Below are positions 1-8,460 of a stretch of 64,000 nucleotides of DNA, piece after piece. The position numbers and the translations under genes are program-made. The notes beneath the pieces are model-generated. The model was not told the DNA's origin and did no database searches. It saw only the letters and a program-made list of their open reading frames with translations. Source of the stretch: JACMQX01 sp040385105 (GTDB lineage Bacteria; Pseudomonadota; Gammaproteobacteria; Burkholderiales; Burkholderiaceae_C); contig JAZKHY010000027.1 of NCBI GenBank assembly GCA_040385105.1, positions 1 to 64,000 on the forward strand, written 5' to 3'. Each line of letters starts with the position of its first letter. Within the stretch, counting starts at the first letter, position 1.

Positions 1-2
1 CC

Positions 3-1934
3 TACCGCCTGGCACTGCAGACGCGCGAGCAGCACATCCGCCGCGAGAAGGCCACGTCCAACATCTGTACCGCACAGGTGCTGCCGGCGGTGGTGGCCAG
101 CATGTACGCCGTGTACCACGGGCCGGAAGGCCTCAAGCGCATCGCCCAGCGTGTGGCGAGCTACACAGCCATCCTGGCCAGGGGCCTGCAGGAGCTTGGC
201 TATGCACTGGCGCACGACAACGCCTTTGACACGGTCACGGTGAAGACCGACGACGCCTCGCAGGCCATCGTGGACAAGGCCCGCGCGGCAGGCGTCAACC
301 TGCGCTTCCGCCTGAACACCTACCTGGGCATCTCGCTGGACGAAACGACCACGCGGGTTGACATCGAGCAACTGTGGTCGTTCTTCGCGAAGCCGGGCGC
401 CACGCTCCCCGTGGTCAGCAGCTTCGAGAAAGGCATCGAGCCGCTGATACCCGCCGACCTGCGCCGCACCAGCGCCTTCATGAGCCACCCTGTGTTCAAC
501 ACGCACCACAGCGAGACCGGCATGCTGCGCTACATCCGCATGCTGAGCGACAAGGACCTGGCGCTGGACCGCAGCATGATCCCGCTGGGCAGTTGCACCA
601 TGAAGCTCAATGCCACGAGCGAGATGATCCCCGTCACCTGGCCCGAGTTTGCCAACATCCACCCGTTTGCGCCGCCCGACCAGCTGCAGGGCTATGCGCA
701 GCTTGACGCGCAGCTGCGCGCCTGGCTGTGCCAGGCCACGGGCTATGCCGGCATCAGCCTGCAGCCCAATGCCGGCTCGCAGGGCGAATACGCCGGCCTG
801 CTGGCCATCAAGGCCTTCCATGAAAGCAAGGGCGAAGGCCACCGCAACATCTGCCTGATTCCTTCATCCGCGCACGGCACCAACCCGGCCAGCGCCCAGA
901 TGGTGGGCATGCAGGTGGTCGTCACCGCATGCGACGTCAACGGCAATGTGGACATGGCCGACTTGCAGGCCAAATGCGAGCAGCACAGCGGCAAGCTCGC
1001 CGCGGTGATGATCACCTACCCCAGCACGCACGGCGTGTTCGAGATGCAGGTCAAGGAACTGTGCGCGCTGGTGCACAGCCACGGCGGCCGCGTGTACGTG
1101 GACGGCGCCAACATGAATGCGCTGGTCGGCGTGGCGGCCCCCGGGGAATTCGGCGGTGACGTAAGCCACCTGAACCTGCACAAGACCTTCTGCATTCCGC
1201 ATGGCGGCGGCGGACCGGGCGTGGGGCCGGTGTGCGTGGTCGAAGACCTCGTGCCCTTCCTGCCTGGTCATGCAACCGGTGGCATCGCAGGCGGCGTGGG
1301 CGCCGTATCAGCAGCCCCGCTGGGCAATGCGGCCGTGCTGCCGATCAGCTGGATGTATTGCCGCATGATGGGTCCCGAAGGCCTGAAGCAGGCGACCGAG
1401 GTGGCCATCCTCTCGGCCAACTACATCAGCGCGCAGCTCAAGGACCACTACCCCACGCTCTACGCCAGTGCCAACGGCCACGTGGCCCATGAATGCATCC
1501 TGGACCTGCGCCCGCTCAAGGAGACCAGCGGCGTCACCGCTGAAGACGTGGCCAAGCGCCTGGCCGACTACGGCTTCCACGCGCCGACGTTGAGCTTCCC
1601 GGTGCCCGGCACGCTGATGGTCGAGCCGACCGAGAGCGAGACGCTGGACGAGCTGGACCGCTTCATCTCCGCGATGAAGTCGATCCGCGAAGAAATCGCC
1701 CGTGTCGAGAAAGGCGAGTGGCCGCAGGACAACAACCCGCTCAAGCATGCGCCGCACACTGCGGCCAGCCTGATGGGCGCGGAGTGGGACAGGCCGTATT
1801 CACGCGAGCTTGGCGCCTTCCCGCTGCCGCAGCAAAAGCACGTCAAGTACTGGCCGCCCGTGGGCCGCGTGGACAACGTGTATGGCGACCGCAACCTGTT
1901 CTGCAGTTGCGTGCCGGTGAGCGACTACGCCTGA
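3..1934 (+). CDS. gcvP: Glycine dehydrogenase (decarboxylating), P protein, 3' part
   Basis: P protein of the glycine cleavage system. It decarboxylates glycine with pyridoxal phosphate and passes the aminomethyl group to the lipoyl H protein in the cytoplasm. The reading frame is open from base 3, so the gene begins before the window; 643 codons are visible of the usual about 950. The PLP lysine is in HLNLHKTF (codon at 1182-1184), followed by the glycine-rich IPHGGGGPG. The conserved GSCTMKLN segment lies near base 590. The frame ends normally with a TGA stop. It overlaps by 10 bp the convergent esterase gene. gcvT and gcvH would be expected upstream, outside the window. The assignment is secure. 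Confidence 0.97.
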   Translation, partial: YRLALQTREQHIRREKATSNICTAQVLPAVVASMYAVYHGPEGLKRIAQRVASYTAILARGLQELGYALAHDNAFDTVTVKTDDASQAIVDKARAAGVNLRFRLNTYLGISLDETTTRVDIEQLWSFFAKPGATLPVVSSFEKGIEPLIPADLRRTSAFMSHPVFNTHHSETGMLRYIRMLSDKDLALDRSMIPLGSCTMKLNATSEMIPVTWPEFANIHPFAPPDQLQGYAQLDAQLRAWLCQATGYAGISLQPNAGSQGEYAGLLAIKAFHESKGEGHRNICLIPSSAHGTNPASAQMVGMQVVVTACDVNGNVDMADLQAKCEQHSGKLAAVMITYPSTHGVFEMQVKELCALVHSHGGRVYVDGANMNALVGVAAPGEFGGDVSHLNLHKTFCIPHGGGGPGVGPVCVVEDLVPFLPGHATGGIAGGVGAVSAAPLGNAAVLPISWMYCRMMGPEGLKQATEVAILSANYISAQLKDHYPTLYASANGHVAHECILDLRPLKETSGVTAEDVAKRLADYGFHAPTLSFPVPGTLMVEPTESETLDELDRFISAMKSIREEIARVEKGEWPQDNNPLKHAPHTAASLMGAEWDRPYSRELGAFPLPQQKHVKYWPPVGRVDNVYGDRNLFCSCVPVSDYA

Positions 1935-2605
1935 GCCGCCGGGCCGGTAAGCCCGCTCAACCACACCATCGACTCCTGCAATTCCTGCGGCCTGATCTCG
2001 TGCACGCCGGGATACTCCCGGTAAGTCATGTCCACGGGTAGCTTCGCCATGAAGTCGCGGATGCCATGCGCGCTGGCAAGCGGGATGACCGGGTCCTGCA
2101 CGCCGTGGCTCACCCACAGCTGCTTGCCTTCAAGCCCGGCAGGCGGGGCGACCATGGGCAGCACCTGTGGCAGCAGCCGGCTGTGCAGCACCATCGCGGC
2201 CTGCAGCAGGCGCGGCTGTGTAAGCAGCAGCGACAGCGACATGATGCCGCCCTGGCTGAAGCCGCCCACCACCACGCGGCTGGCCGGTATGCCCAGCTGC
2301 ACGGCGGCGGCATTCACCACCTGGCCGACCTGGGCGCGGGCCTCGGCCTCCTGCGCCTCGTCGATCACCCGCTCGCCGGTGGGCTTGATGCCGAATTCGA
2401 ACCATGCATAGGAGCCGCGCCCCAGGGTGTTCGGCGCGCGCAGGCTCAGCACATGGAACTGCGGCGGCACGGCCGGCGCCAGGCCGAACAGGTCCTGCTC
2501 GTTGCTGCCCACGCCATGCATCAGCACCAGCAGCCAGGGCTCTGCTGTGGGTTGGGCAGGCGGGCGGTGCAGGTACGCCAGCGACAGGTCAAGCTTCATG
2601 GTCAC
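1925..2605 (-). CDS. Alpha/beta hydrolase, phospholipase/carboxylesterase family
   Basis: A 226-residue cytosolic serine hydrolase of the YpfH/acyl-protein-thioesterase-like carboxylesterase family. The nucleophile elbow GFSQGG places Ser117, with Asp171 in QDPVIP and His202 in GVHEI completing the triad. An oxyanion segment LMHGVGSNE is near residues 28-36. Length is typical. No signal peptide is visible. The start MTMKLDL could equally be two codons later. It lies 15 bp downstream of the DODA-type dioxygenase gene on the same strand, so the two are probably co-transcribed. The natural ester substrate cannot be told from sequence. Confidence 0.9.
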   Translation of the reverse strand: MTMKLDLSLAYLHRPPAQPTAEPWLLVLMHGVGSNEQDLFGLAPAVPPQFHVLSLRAPNTLGRGSYAWFEFGIKPTGERVIDEAQEAEARAQVGQVVNAAAVQLGIPASRVVVGGFSQGGIMSLSLLLTQPRLLQAAMVLHSRLLPQVLPMVAPPAGLEGKQLWVSHGVQDPVIPLASAHGIRDFMAKLPVDMTYREYPGVHEIRPQELQESMVWLSGLTGPAAQA

Positions 2606-2620
2606 GCGGATACTCCCGGC

Positions 2621-3418
2621 TCAATGCATTGCGAATGAAGCCATGGACAGCATGCTGTACATCACCTCGCGGCTAATGTACTCCGGCTTGCCGCCGCCCT
2701 CCTCGCCAAAGCCGCCCGCGCCCAGCGCGAAGAAGATCGGCAGGAAATGATCGTCCGTCGGGTGCGCGCGCTGTGCATGCGGCGCCTCGTTGCGGTAGTC
2801 CAGCAGGGCCTTGAGGTTGCCCTGGGCCACAGCGGTTTCAATCCAGTTGCTGAATTCCAGCACATAGGGTGCGGGCTCGCGCGCGCCGCCGAAGAACTCG
2901 GCCAGGTTGTGCGTCATGCTGCCTGAGCCCACCACGAGAACGCCCTGCTCACGCAGGCCGCGCAGTGCCTTGCCCATGGCAAACACCTCAGCCGGGCCGT
3001 AGCGCGCCGGCAAGGCCACCTGGACCACCGGCACATTGGCCTTCGGGAACAGGTGCATCAGCGGCACCCAGGCGCCGTGGTCCAGCGGGCGCTTGGCATC
3101 GCCTTGCGCGTCAATGCCGGCGTCCTTAAGCAGGGCCATCACTTCCGCAGCCAGGGCCGGATCACCGGGGGCCGGGTACTGCAGCTCATACAGCGCGGGC
3201 GGGAAACCGCCAAAGTCATGCCAGGTGGCAGGCGCCGGGTTGGTCATGACGGCGGGCGTTCGTGCCATCCAGTGCGGCGACATGACGACGATGCCGCGAA
3301 TGCCTTCAGGCAGGGCTTCGCCATAGCGCGTGAGCGCCGGGCCGCTAGTGCCGGGCTCGACGGCGAACAGGGGGGCGCCGTGGGAGATGAAGAGGGAGGG
3401 GAGCGGGTTGGCAGACAT
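2621..3418 (-). CDS. DODA-type extradiol aromatic ring-opening dioxygenase (YgiD-like)
   Basis: A 265-residue member of the class III extradiol / 4,5-DOPA dioxygenase family, in which a metal bound by histidines cleaves a catecholic ring. His13 (ISHGAP), His49 (SPHW), a later His in GSGSMTHN and the HPTDDHFLP segment are the usual metal and active-site residues. I start at MSANPLP because an AAGGA ribosome site lies about 8 bases upstream; the frame is open 16 codons further but that part is AT-rich leader sequence. It follows an AT-rich gap with an inverted repeat (3479-3502), so it probably has its own promoter and forms a pair with the esterase. Many family members are orphan enzymes of unknown substrate. 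Confidence 0.9.
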   Translation of the reverse strand: MSANPLPSLFISHGAPLFAVEPGTSGPALTRYGEALPEGIRGIVVMSPHWMARTPAVMTNPAPATWHDFGGFPPALYELQYPAPGDPALAAEVMALLKDAGIDAQGDAKRPLDHGAWVPLMHLFPKANVPVVQVALPARYGPAEVFAMGKALRGLREQGVLVVGSGSMTHNLAEFFGGAREPAPYVLEFSNWIETAVAQGNLKALLDYRNEAPHAQRAHPTDDHFLPIFFALGAGGFGEEGGGKPEYISREVMYSMLSMASFAMH

Positions 3419-3478
3419 GGTGGAGTCCTTTCCTGGGAACATGAAAGGACTATAGTTGTCCACCAATCAGAAATAAAT

Positions 3479-3502
3479 AGACAGTATTTTGATTGACTGT
3501 CT
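3479..3502. promoter_or_regulatory. Inverted repeat in the AT-rich leader of the DODA-type gene, possible operator
   Basis: AGACAGT and ACTGTCT form 7-bp perfect arms separated by 10 AT-rich bases. They sit in the only clearly AT-rich stretch (about 3450-3530) of this part of the window, 60-80 bases upstream of the dioxygenase start. A TATAGT hexamer, read on the minus strand just downstream of the repeat, could be a -10 box. The regulator is unknown. Confidence 0.4.
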
Positions 3503-3555
3503 TTGAATTGAAGACAAATTCGGGGCTCTGCCTTGTCCTCCTCGAAGCCGCCTGC

Positions 3556-4317
3556 TCACACGCAGCGCGCGCCATCCACTTCAATGCAGACGCCCGAGAT
3601 GAAAGCGGCCTCGTCGCTCGCCAGGTAAAGCGCCGCATTGGCCGTGTCAAGCGAGGTGGAAAACCGGCCCAGCGGAATGGTCGAGAGAAACTTGTGCCGC
3701 CTCGCCTCGTCGAGCGGCCCGCCCGCGAACTCGGCCACCATGCCGGTGTCCGGGTTGAACACCGGGTTGATGCAGTTCACCCGGATGTTGTCCGGGCCCA
3801 GTTCGGCGGCCAGCGACTTTGACGTGGTGATGACCGCACCCTTGGAGCCGTTGTACCAGGTCAGCCCCGGGCGTGGGCGGATGCCGGCCGTGGATGCGAT
3901 GTTGATGAAGCTCCCGCCGCCCTGCGCGCGGAACACCGGCACCGCATGCACCGTCGACAGGTAGATGCTCTTGACGTTGACCGCGAAACACTTGTCGAAG
4001 GCTTCCTCCGTCACGTCAAGGGCCGGCTGATTGCGGTGCGTCCAGCCCGCGTTGTTGACGACGACATCCAGGCTGCCGAAGGCCTCAACCGCGCGCTGGA
4101 CCAGTGCCTTCATGTCCTGCGACACCGTCACATCGGCAGCCAGGAACAGCGCGCGGCCGCCGGCAGATGCAATGTCGCCAACAACCCGCGCACCCGACTG
4201 CGCGTTGATGTCATTGACGACCACGGCCGCGCCCTCGGCCGCCAGCCGCCTGGCAATGCCCTCCCCGATGCCGCTGCCGGCTCCCGTGACGATGATGACC
4301 TTGTCCTTCAGGCGCAT
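3556..4317 (-). CDS. SDR family oxidoreductase (FabG-like)
   Basis: A 253-residue classical short-chain dehydrogenase/reductase. The TGAGSGIG dinucleotide motif is at 11-18, NNAG at 88-91, and the catalytic Ser142, Tyr155 and Lys159 (YNGSK) are all present. The acidic NDIN after the second strand suggests NAD(H). It is the last gene of the operon that begins with the PEP mutase-like gene, 39 bp after the aldehyde dehydrogenase. Context suggests oxidation of a hydroxy intermediate in the same pathway as the PhyH oxygenase, but the substrate is unknown. Confidence 0.92.
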   Translation of the reverse strand: MRLKDKVIIVTGAGSGIGEGIARRLAAEGAAVVVNDINAQSGARVVGDIASAGGRALFLAADVTVSQDMKALVQRAVEAFGSLDVVVNNAGWTHRNQPALDVTEEAFDKCFAVNVKSIYLSTVHAVPVFRAQGGGSFINIASTAGIRPRPGLTWYNGSKGAVITTSKSLAAELGPDNIRVNCINPVFNPDTGMVAEFAGGPLDEARRHKFLSTIPLGRFSTSLDTANAALYLASDEAAFISGVCIEVDGARCV

Positions 4318-4356
4318 GCTGACTCCTTGCTGTGTGAATGCTGCGTGCTCGCCGGC

Positions 4357-5790
4357 TCAGCCGTGCCGCACCGCGATGGTTTTCAGGGTGGTGAAGCCGT
4401 AGAGAGCCTCGAATCCTTTTTCGCGGCCGTAGCCGCTGGCCTTCATGCCGCCGAACGGCAGTTCCACGCCGCCGCCGGCGCCATAATTGTTGATGAAGAC
4501 CTGGCCGGCCCGGACCCGTCGTGCCAGCCTGAACTGGCGCGCGCCGTCGCGCGTCCACACACTGGCCACGAGCCCGTAAGCCGTGCCGTTGGCGATCCGC
4601 ACAGCCTCGTCCTCGCCGTCGAAGCAGGACGCGGCCAGCACCGGGCCAAACACTTCCTCCTGGGCCAGCCGGTGGCCGGGCGGCACGTCCCTGACGAGCA
4701 CCGGTGCCTGGTAGAAGCCCGAGGCAGGCGCTTCAGAAACCACCCGCCCCTGCCCCGCAATGGCCAGGCCGTCGCGGACGCTTTCCTCCAGGAAGCCTTG
4801 CACCCGCTCCAGCTGTGTCTGGCGGATCAGCGGCCCGCAGTCCAGGTCCATCGCGGCCGACCCGACCCTGAGCGCGCCGAATGCGGTGGCCAGCCGCTGC
4901 ATGACTTCTTCATACACCGGCCTTTCCACCAGCAGGCGGCTGCCGGCCGAGCAGGTCTGCCCGGCGTTCTGCACGATCGCATTGACCGCTACCGGCACCA
5001 GCGCATCCAGGTCGGCATCGGCAAAAACAATCTGCGGCGACTTGCCGCCCAGCTCCAGCGTCACCGGCGTGTGGTGCTCCGCAGCGGCGCGCACGACCAG
5101 CTTGCCGATGGCGGGGGAACCGGTAAAGGAAACATGGTCGATGCCCGCGTGCCGGACCAGCGCATCGCCGGCCTCGTGCCCGTAGCCAGTCACCACATTG
5201 ATCACCCCCTCGGGAAAGCCCGCTTCGGCCGCGAGTTCGGCAATGCGCAGCAGCGACAGGCAGGCGTCTTCCGCCGGCTTGACCACGCAGGCATTGCCCG
5301 CCGCGAGCGCCCCGCCCACGCTGCGCCCGAAGATCTGCATCGGGTAGTTCCACGGAATGATGTGGGCCGTGACGCCATGCGGCTCGCGCCAGGTGAGCAC
5401 GCTGTACCCGTCCAGGTACGGAATCGTGTCGCCATGCAGCTTGTCGGCGGCGCCGGCATAGAACTCGAAGTAGCGGGCCACGGCCGCCGCATCGGCGCGG
5501 GCCTGCCTCAAAGGCTTGCCGCAGTCGCGCGCCTCTATCTGTGCAAGCTCTTCGGCATGGCCTTCGAGCTTCAACGCAAGCCGGCTCAGCAGGCGCCCGC
5601 GATCTGCCGCACTCATGCGTCCCCACGGCCCGTCGAAGGCGCGCCGCGCCGCAGCGACCGCGCCGTCAATGTCGGCGGGACAGCCCCGCGCGATCTGCTC
5701 AAACACCTGTCCGTCCGAAGGGTCCAGGACAGGGATGGATTGCCCCAGCAGGGGCTCGTACCAGCGGTTGGCGATGAAATGTTGCTTCAT
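4357..5790 (-). CDS. NAD(P)-dependent aldehyde dehydrogenase
   Basis: A 477-residue ALDH-superfamily enzyme oxidising an aldehyde to a carboxylic acid. Asn148 (PWNYP), Glu246 (LELGGKSPQ) and catalytic Cys280 (NAGQTCSAG) are in place, and length is normal for the family. The frame is open 38 codons further upstream, but MKQHFIANRW is the family-like N-terminus, and the longer version would overlap the neighbouring SDR gene by nearly 100 bp. It lies 16 bp after one SDR gene and 39 bp before the other. In the operon it most likely acts after an SDR or the PhyH hydroxylase. It resembles betaine-aldehyde/vanillin-type ALDHs, but specificity cannot be read. Confidence 0.94.
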   Translation of the reverse strand: MKQHFIANRWYEPLLGQSIPVLDPSDGQVFEQIARGCPADIDGAVAAARRAFDGPWGRMSAADRGRLLSRLALKLEGHAEELAQIEARDCGKPLRQARADAAAVARYFEFYAGAADKLHGDTIPYLDGYSVLTWREPHGVTAHIIPWNYPMQIFGRSVGGALAAGNACVVKPAEDACLSLLRIAELAAEAGFPEGVINVVTGYGHEAGDALVRHAGIDHVSFTGSPAIGKLVVRAAAEHHTPVTLELGGKSPQIVFADADLDALVPVAVNAIVQNAGQTCSAGSRLLVERPVYEEVMQRLATAFGALRVGSAAMDLDCGPLIRQTQLERVQGFLEESVRDGLAIAGQGRVVSEAPASGFYQAPVLVRDVPPGHRLAQEEVFGPVLAASCFDGEDEAVRIANGTAYGLVASVWTRDGARQFRLARRVRAGQVFINNYGAGGGVELPFGGMKASGYGREKGFEALYGFTTLKTIAVRHG

Positions 5791-5806
5791 GGGATCAGGG
5801 CCGCCT

Positions 5807-6574
5807 TCACACAATCGACGCACCGCCGTCCACCGACAGCACCTGCCCGGTGATGCGACGCGACTCGTCACTGGCCAGGAACAGCGCCATCTCGGCGATT
5901 TCACGGGGCTGCACCAGACCGAGCAGCTGCTTGGCGGCCAGGCCGTCGAGGCCTCCGGTGGTGGCCAGCCGCTGCTCCACCCGGCGCGTCAGCGTGACAC
6001 CGGGTGCGACCGCATTGACGCGGATGTGCTGGGCGGCGAACTCAACCGCCATGGATCGCGTCAGGGCCGCCACGCCGCCCTTGGCCGCCGTGTAACAGTC
6101 ATGGCCGGGCAGCCCCTTGAGCGCCACGATGGACGTCGCATTGATGACCGAGCCGCCACCCGAGCGCACAAGCGCCGGGATGGCCAGCTTGCAGCACAGG
6201 AAAGTGCCGAACAGGTCCAGCGTGATAGCCCGCCAGAACTCCGCTTCCGGCGCTTCGGTGACCGGGCCATCGGCGGCGGATGAGCCGCCGGCATTGTTGT
6301 AGAGGATGTCGAGCCGGCCATAGCGCGCGACCGCCGCCTGGACCGCCGCGCCCACGCTTTCCCTGTTGCTCACATCGCAGTGCACCGCCATGGCATCACC
6401 ATCGCGCGAACGCCCAAGCGCTGCCGCATCCTGCGCTGCAGCGCCGGCCGCCTCCAGGTTGATGTCGGAGACGATCACCCTTGCGCCCTCGCTTGCAAAC
6501 AGCAGCGCCGCCTCGCGGCCGATGCCGCCGCCCGCGCCCGTGATCAGCGCGACTTTGCCCGACAGCCGGCCCAC
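5807..6574 (-). CDS. SDR family oxidoreductase
   Basis: A 255-residue classical SDR with TGAGGGIG at 12-19, NNAG after the fourth strand, and a YTAAK catalytic motif (Tyr and Lys). An acidic SDIN segment suggests NAD. It carries the usual C-terminal VDGGASIV end. The gene is one base away from the PhyH gene upstream and 16 bp from the aldehyde dehydrogenase downstream, a tight operon arrangement. It is clearly distinct in sequence from the second SDR of the operon, so the two probably act on different intermediates. Substrate unknown. Confidence 0.92.
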   Translation of the reverse strand: MGRLSGKVALITGAGGGIGREAALLFASEGARVIVSDINLEAAGAAAQDAAALGRSRDGDAMAVHCDVSNRESVGAAVQAAVARYGRLDILYNNAGGSSAADGPVTEAPEAEFWRAITLDLFGTFLCCKLAIPALVRSGGGSVINATSIVALKGLPGHDCYTAAKGGVAALTRSMAVEFAAQHIRVNAVAPGVTLTRRVEQRLATTGGLDGLAAKQLLGLVQPREIAEMALFLASDESRRITGQVLSVDGGASIV

Positions 6575-6575
6575 C

Positions 6576-7403
6576 TCAGGCCACCTTGCTCAGGTCCGGC
6601 ACATAGGGCTTGCTGGTGAAATGCTCCTTGCTGCCATCGCCCGCAAACTTCAGCCCCGCCCGGCGTATGGCCTCGTCATCGACCACGTCCAGCGGCACCA
6701 TGTAGCGGTCATCGGTCTGGGTGATGGTGTCGTTGTCGGTGCGGTTGTAGCAGATGAGCAGGGTCCAGCGCCGGTTGGCCGAATTGTTCGCATCCGAGCG
6801 GTGGATCGCGTTGCAATGGAAGATCAGCGCATCGCCCGGCGCGAGTTCGCAGTATTCGATGGGGCATTGCTCCAGGATGTGCGGCATGCGCTTCGGGTCC
6901 ACCTCGTTCTGCGTTGGCGACAGCGGGGTATGGTCGATGCGGCCGAGGCGGTGCGAGCCGGTGGCAATCTGCAGGCAGCCGTTTTCGCGCGTGGTCCTGT
7001 CCAGGCCGATCATCACCGACAGCATGTCGGGCCTCAGGCAGCCGTTGTAATACCAGTAGCCATAGTCCTGGTGCCATTCCCAGGCGCCGCCCACCTCGGG
7101 CTCCTTGGCCGTGAGCTTGGACTGGAAGTGGTACACCGGCCCGCCCAGCAGTTCCGTGGCGCGGTCCGCCAGGCGCCGGCTGCGCGCCGCCAGGCCGTAG
7201 ACGCTGTCACCCGCGCGGTTCCACAGCGCGATGCGGGTGGAGCGGCCCTCGCCGTCGCGCCGGTCCAGGATGCTGGCGCGCACGGCGGGGTCCTTCTCCA
7301 TTGCCTGGGTCAGCAGGCTCACTTCGTCGGGTGCAAAGAGGCCCCGCGCATAGGTGAAGCCCTTCTCGTTGTATTCGGCAAGTTGTGCGTTGGTCAGTTG
7401 CAT
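6576..7403 (-). CDS. Phytanoyl-CoA dioxygenase (PhyH) family oxygenase
   Basis: A 275-residue Fe(II)/2-oxoglutarate-dependent oxygenase fold. The metal triad is His111 and Asp113 (WHQDYG) plus His201 (IHRSD), and Arg211 or Arg212 is placed to bind 2-oxoglutarate. Members hydroxylate unactivated carbons of small metabolites. The start MQLTNAQ is supported by an AGGAG box about 8 bases upstream (minus strand); the open frame runs on without homology. It sits between the Bug receptor and an SDR gene, so it may introduce the hydroxyl that the SDR and aldehyde dehydrogenase then oxidise. The substrate is unknown; its catabolic neighbours argue against ectoine hydroxylation. Confidence 0.88.
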   Translation of the reverse strand: MQLTNAQLAEYNEKGFTYARGLFAPDEVSLLTQAMEKDPAVRASILDRRDGEGRSTRIALWNRAGDSVYGLAARSRRLADRATELLGGPVYHFQSKLTAKEPEVGGAWEWHQDYGYWYYNGCLRPDMLSVMIGLDRTTRENGCLQIATGSHRLGRIDHTPLSPTQNEVDPKRMPHILEQCPIEYCELAPGDALIFHCNAIHRSDANNSANRRWTLLICYNRTDNDTITQTDDRYMVPLDVVDDEAIRRAGLKFAGDGSKEHFTSKPYVPDLSKVA

Positions 7404-7452
7404 GTTTCTTTTCTCCTTTGGATGGTGTGGTGTGCGGATGCAGGCCACCGTG

Positions 7453-8460
7453 TCATTCGGGCTCAATGCCGGCCGCGCGTACGGTGCGCTGCCACTTGAG
7501 CGTTTCGCTGGCGGCAAAGGTGCCCAGCTCGCGCGCAGACGAGACGCGCACGTCGCCGCCGAGCTTGTCCATGGCCTCACGCACCTTGTCGCTTTGCGAA
7601 GCCTGGCCGAACAGCGCATTCAGGCGCGCCACCACCTCGGGTGGCGTGCGCGCCGGCGCATAGGCGGCAAACCAGCCCATGAGCTCATAGCCGGGGATGC
7701 CCGCCTCGGTCATGGTCGGAACGGCAGGAAGCGACTTGAGGCGCTGCGTACCGGTCACGGCCAGCGCGCGGAGCTTGCCGCTCTGCACATGCGGCAGCAC
7801 GACGCTGGCGTCGGCAATCATCATGCTGATCTGCCCGCCCAGCATGTCTGTCACCGCCGGCGGGTTGCTCTTGTAGGGCACATGGAGCACGTCAACGCCC
7901 GCCATGCTCTTGTACATCTCCACCGACACGCGGCTGGATGCGCTGCCGGCACCAAAGGTCATCTTGCCGGGGCTCCGCCTGGCCAGCGCGGTGAATTCGG
8001 CCACCGTGGCCGCCGGCGTTGCGGCAGGCACCACGAACACCAGCGACACCGTGCCCAGCATCGTGATGGGCGTGAAGTCCTGCACCGGGTCATAGCCGAG
8101 CTTGCGCAGCAGGCTGACATTGGCCGCATGGGTGGTGTTGGTGGCAATGAGCACCGTGTAGCCGTCCGGCGGCGAGGCAGCGGCGGCCTGTGCGCCGATC
8201 TGGCCGTTGGCGCCGGCCTTGTTGTCCACGACCACAGCCACGCCTGCCAGGTCGGCGAACCGCTCTGCATACAGGCGCGCCACCAGGTCGGTGCCGCTGG
8301 CCGCGGCGAACGGCACGACGAACTTCACCGGCTTGCCGGGGAACGCGGGTTCGGCGGCCAGCAGTTGCAGGGGAAGCGCGCCGCCCGCCCCCAGCGCCAT
8401 ACCCGCCAGCAGGCGGCGGCGCGCGGTGCTGGCCGGCGCGCGGGAATGTGGGATGCTCAT
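7453..8460 (-). CDS. Bug-family tripartite tricarboxylate transporter substrate-binding protein
   Basis: A 335-residue periplasmic receptor of the Bug/TctC family, which captures carboxylates or similar solutes. The N-terminus has an RRRLLAG segment followed by an Ala/Gly/Leu-rich stretch and an LLAAEPAF cleavage region, a possible Tat-type signal. Mature motifs include FPGKPVKFVVPFAA, and the family-typical PPDGYTVL. The start is at an AAGGAGA site, and the ATG overlaps the upstream stop as ATGA. No TctA/TctB membrane genes are nearby, as is usual for the many orphan Bug proteins of Burkholderiales. Its ligand is presumably the operon's substrate. Confidence 0.93.
   Translation of the reverse strand: MSIPHSRAPASTARRRLLAGMALGAGGALPLQLLAAEPAFPGKPVKFVVPFAAASGTDLVARLYAERFADLAGVAVVVDNKAGANGQIGAQAAAASPPDGYTVLIATNTTHAANVSLLRKLGYDPVQDFTPITMLGTVSLVFVVPAATPAATVAEFTALARRSPGKMTFGAGSASSRVSVEMYKSMAGVDVLHVPYKSNPPAVTDMLGGQISMMIADASVVLPHVQSGKLRALAVTGTQRLKSLPAVPTMTEAGIPGYELMGWFAAYAPARTPPEVVARLNALFGQASQSDKVREAMDKLGGDVRVSSARELGTFAASETLKWQRTVRAAGIEPE

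Noticed and set aside
3946..5853. A 635-codon plus-strand frame
   Set aside because: It is antisense to the SDR and aldehyde dehydrogenase genes, both with intact catalytic motifs.
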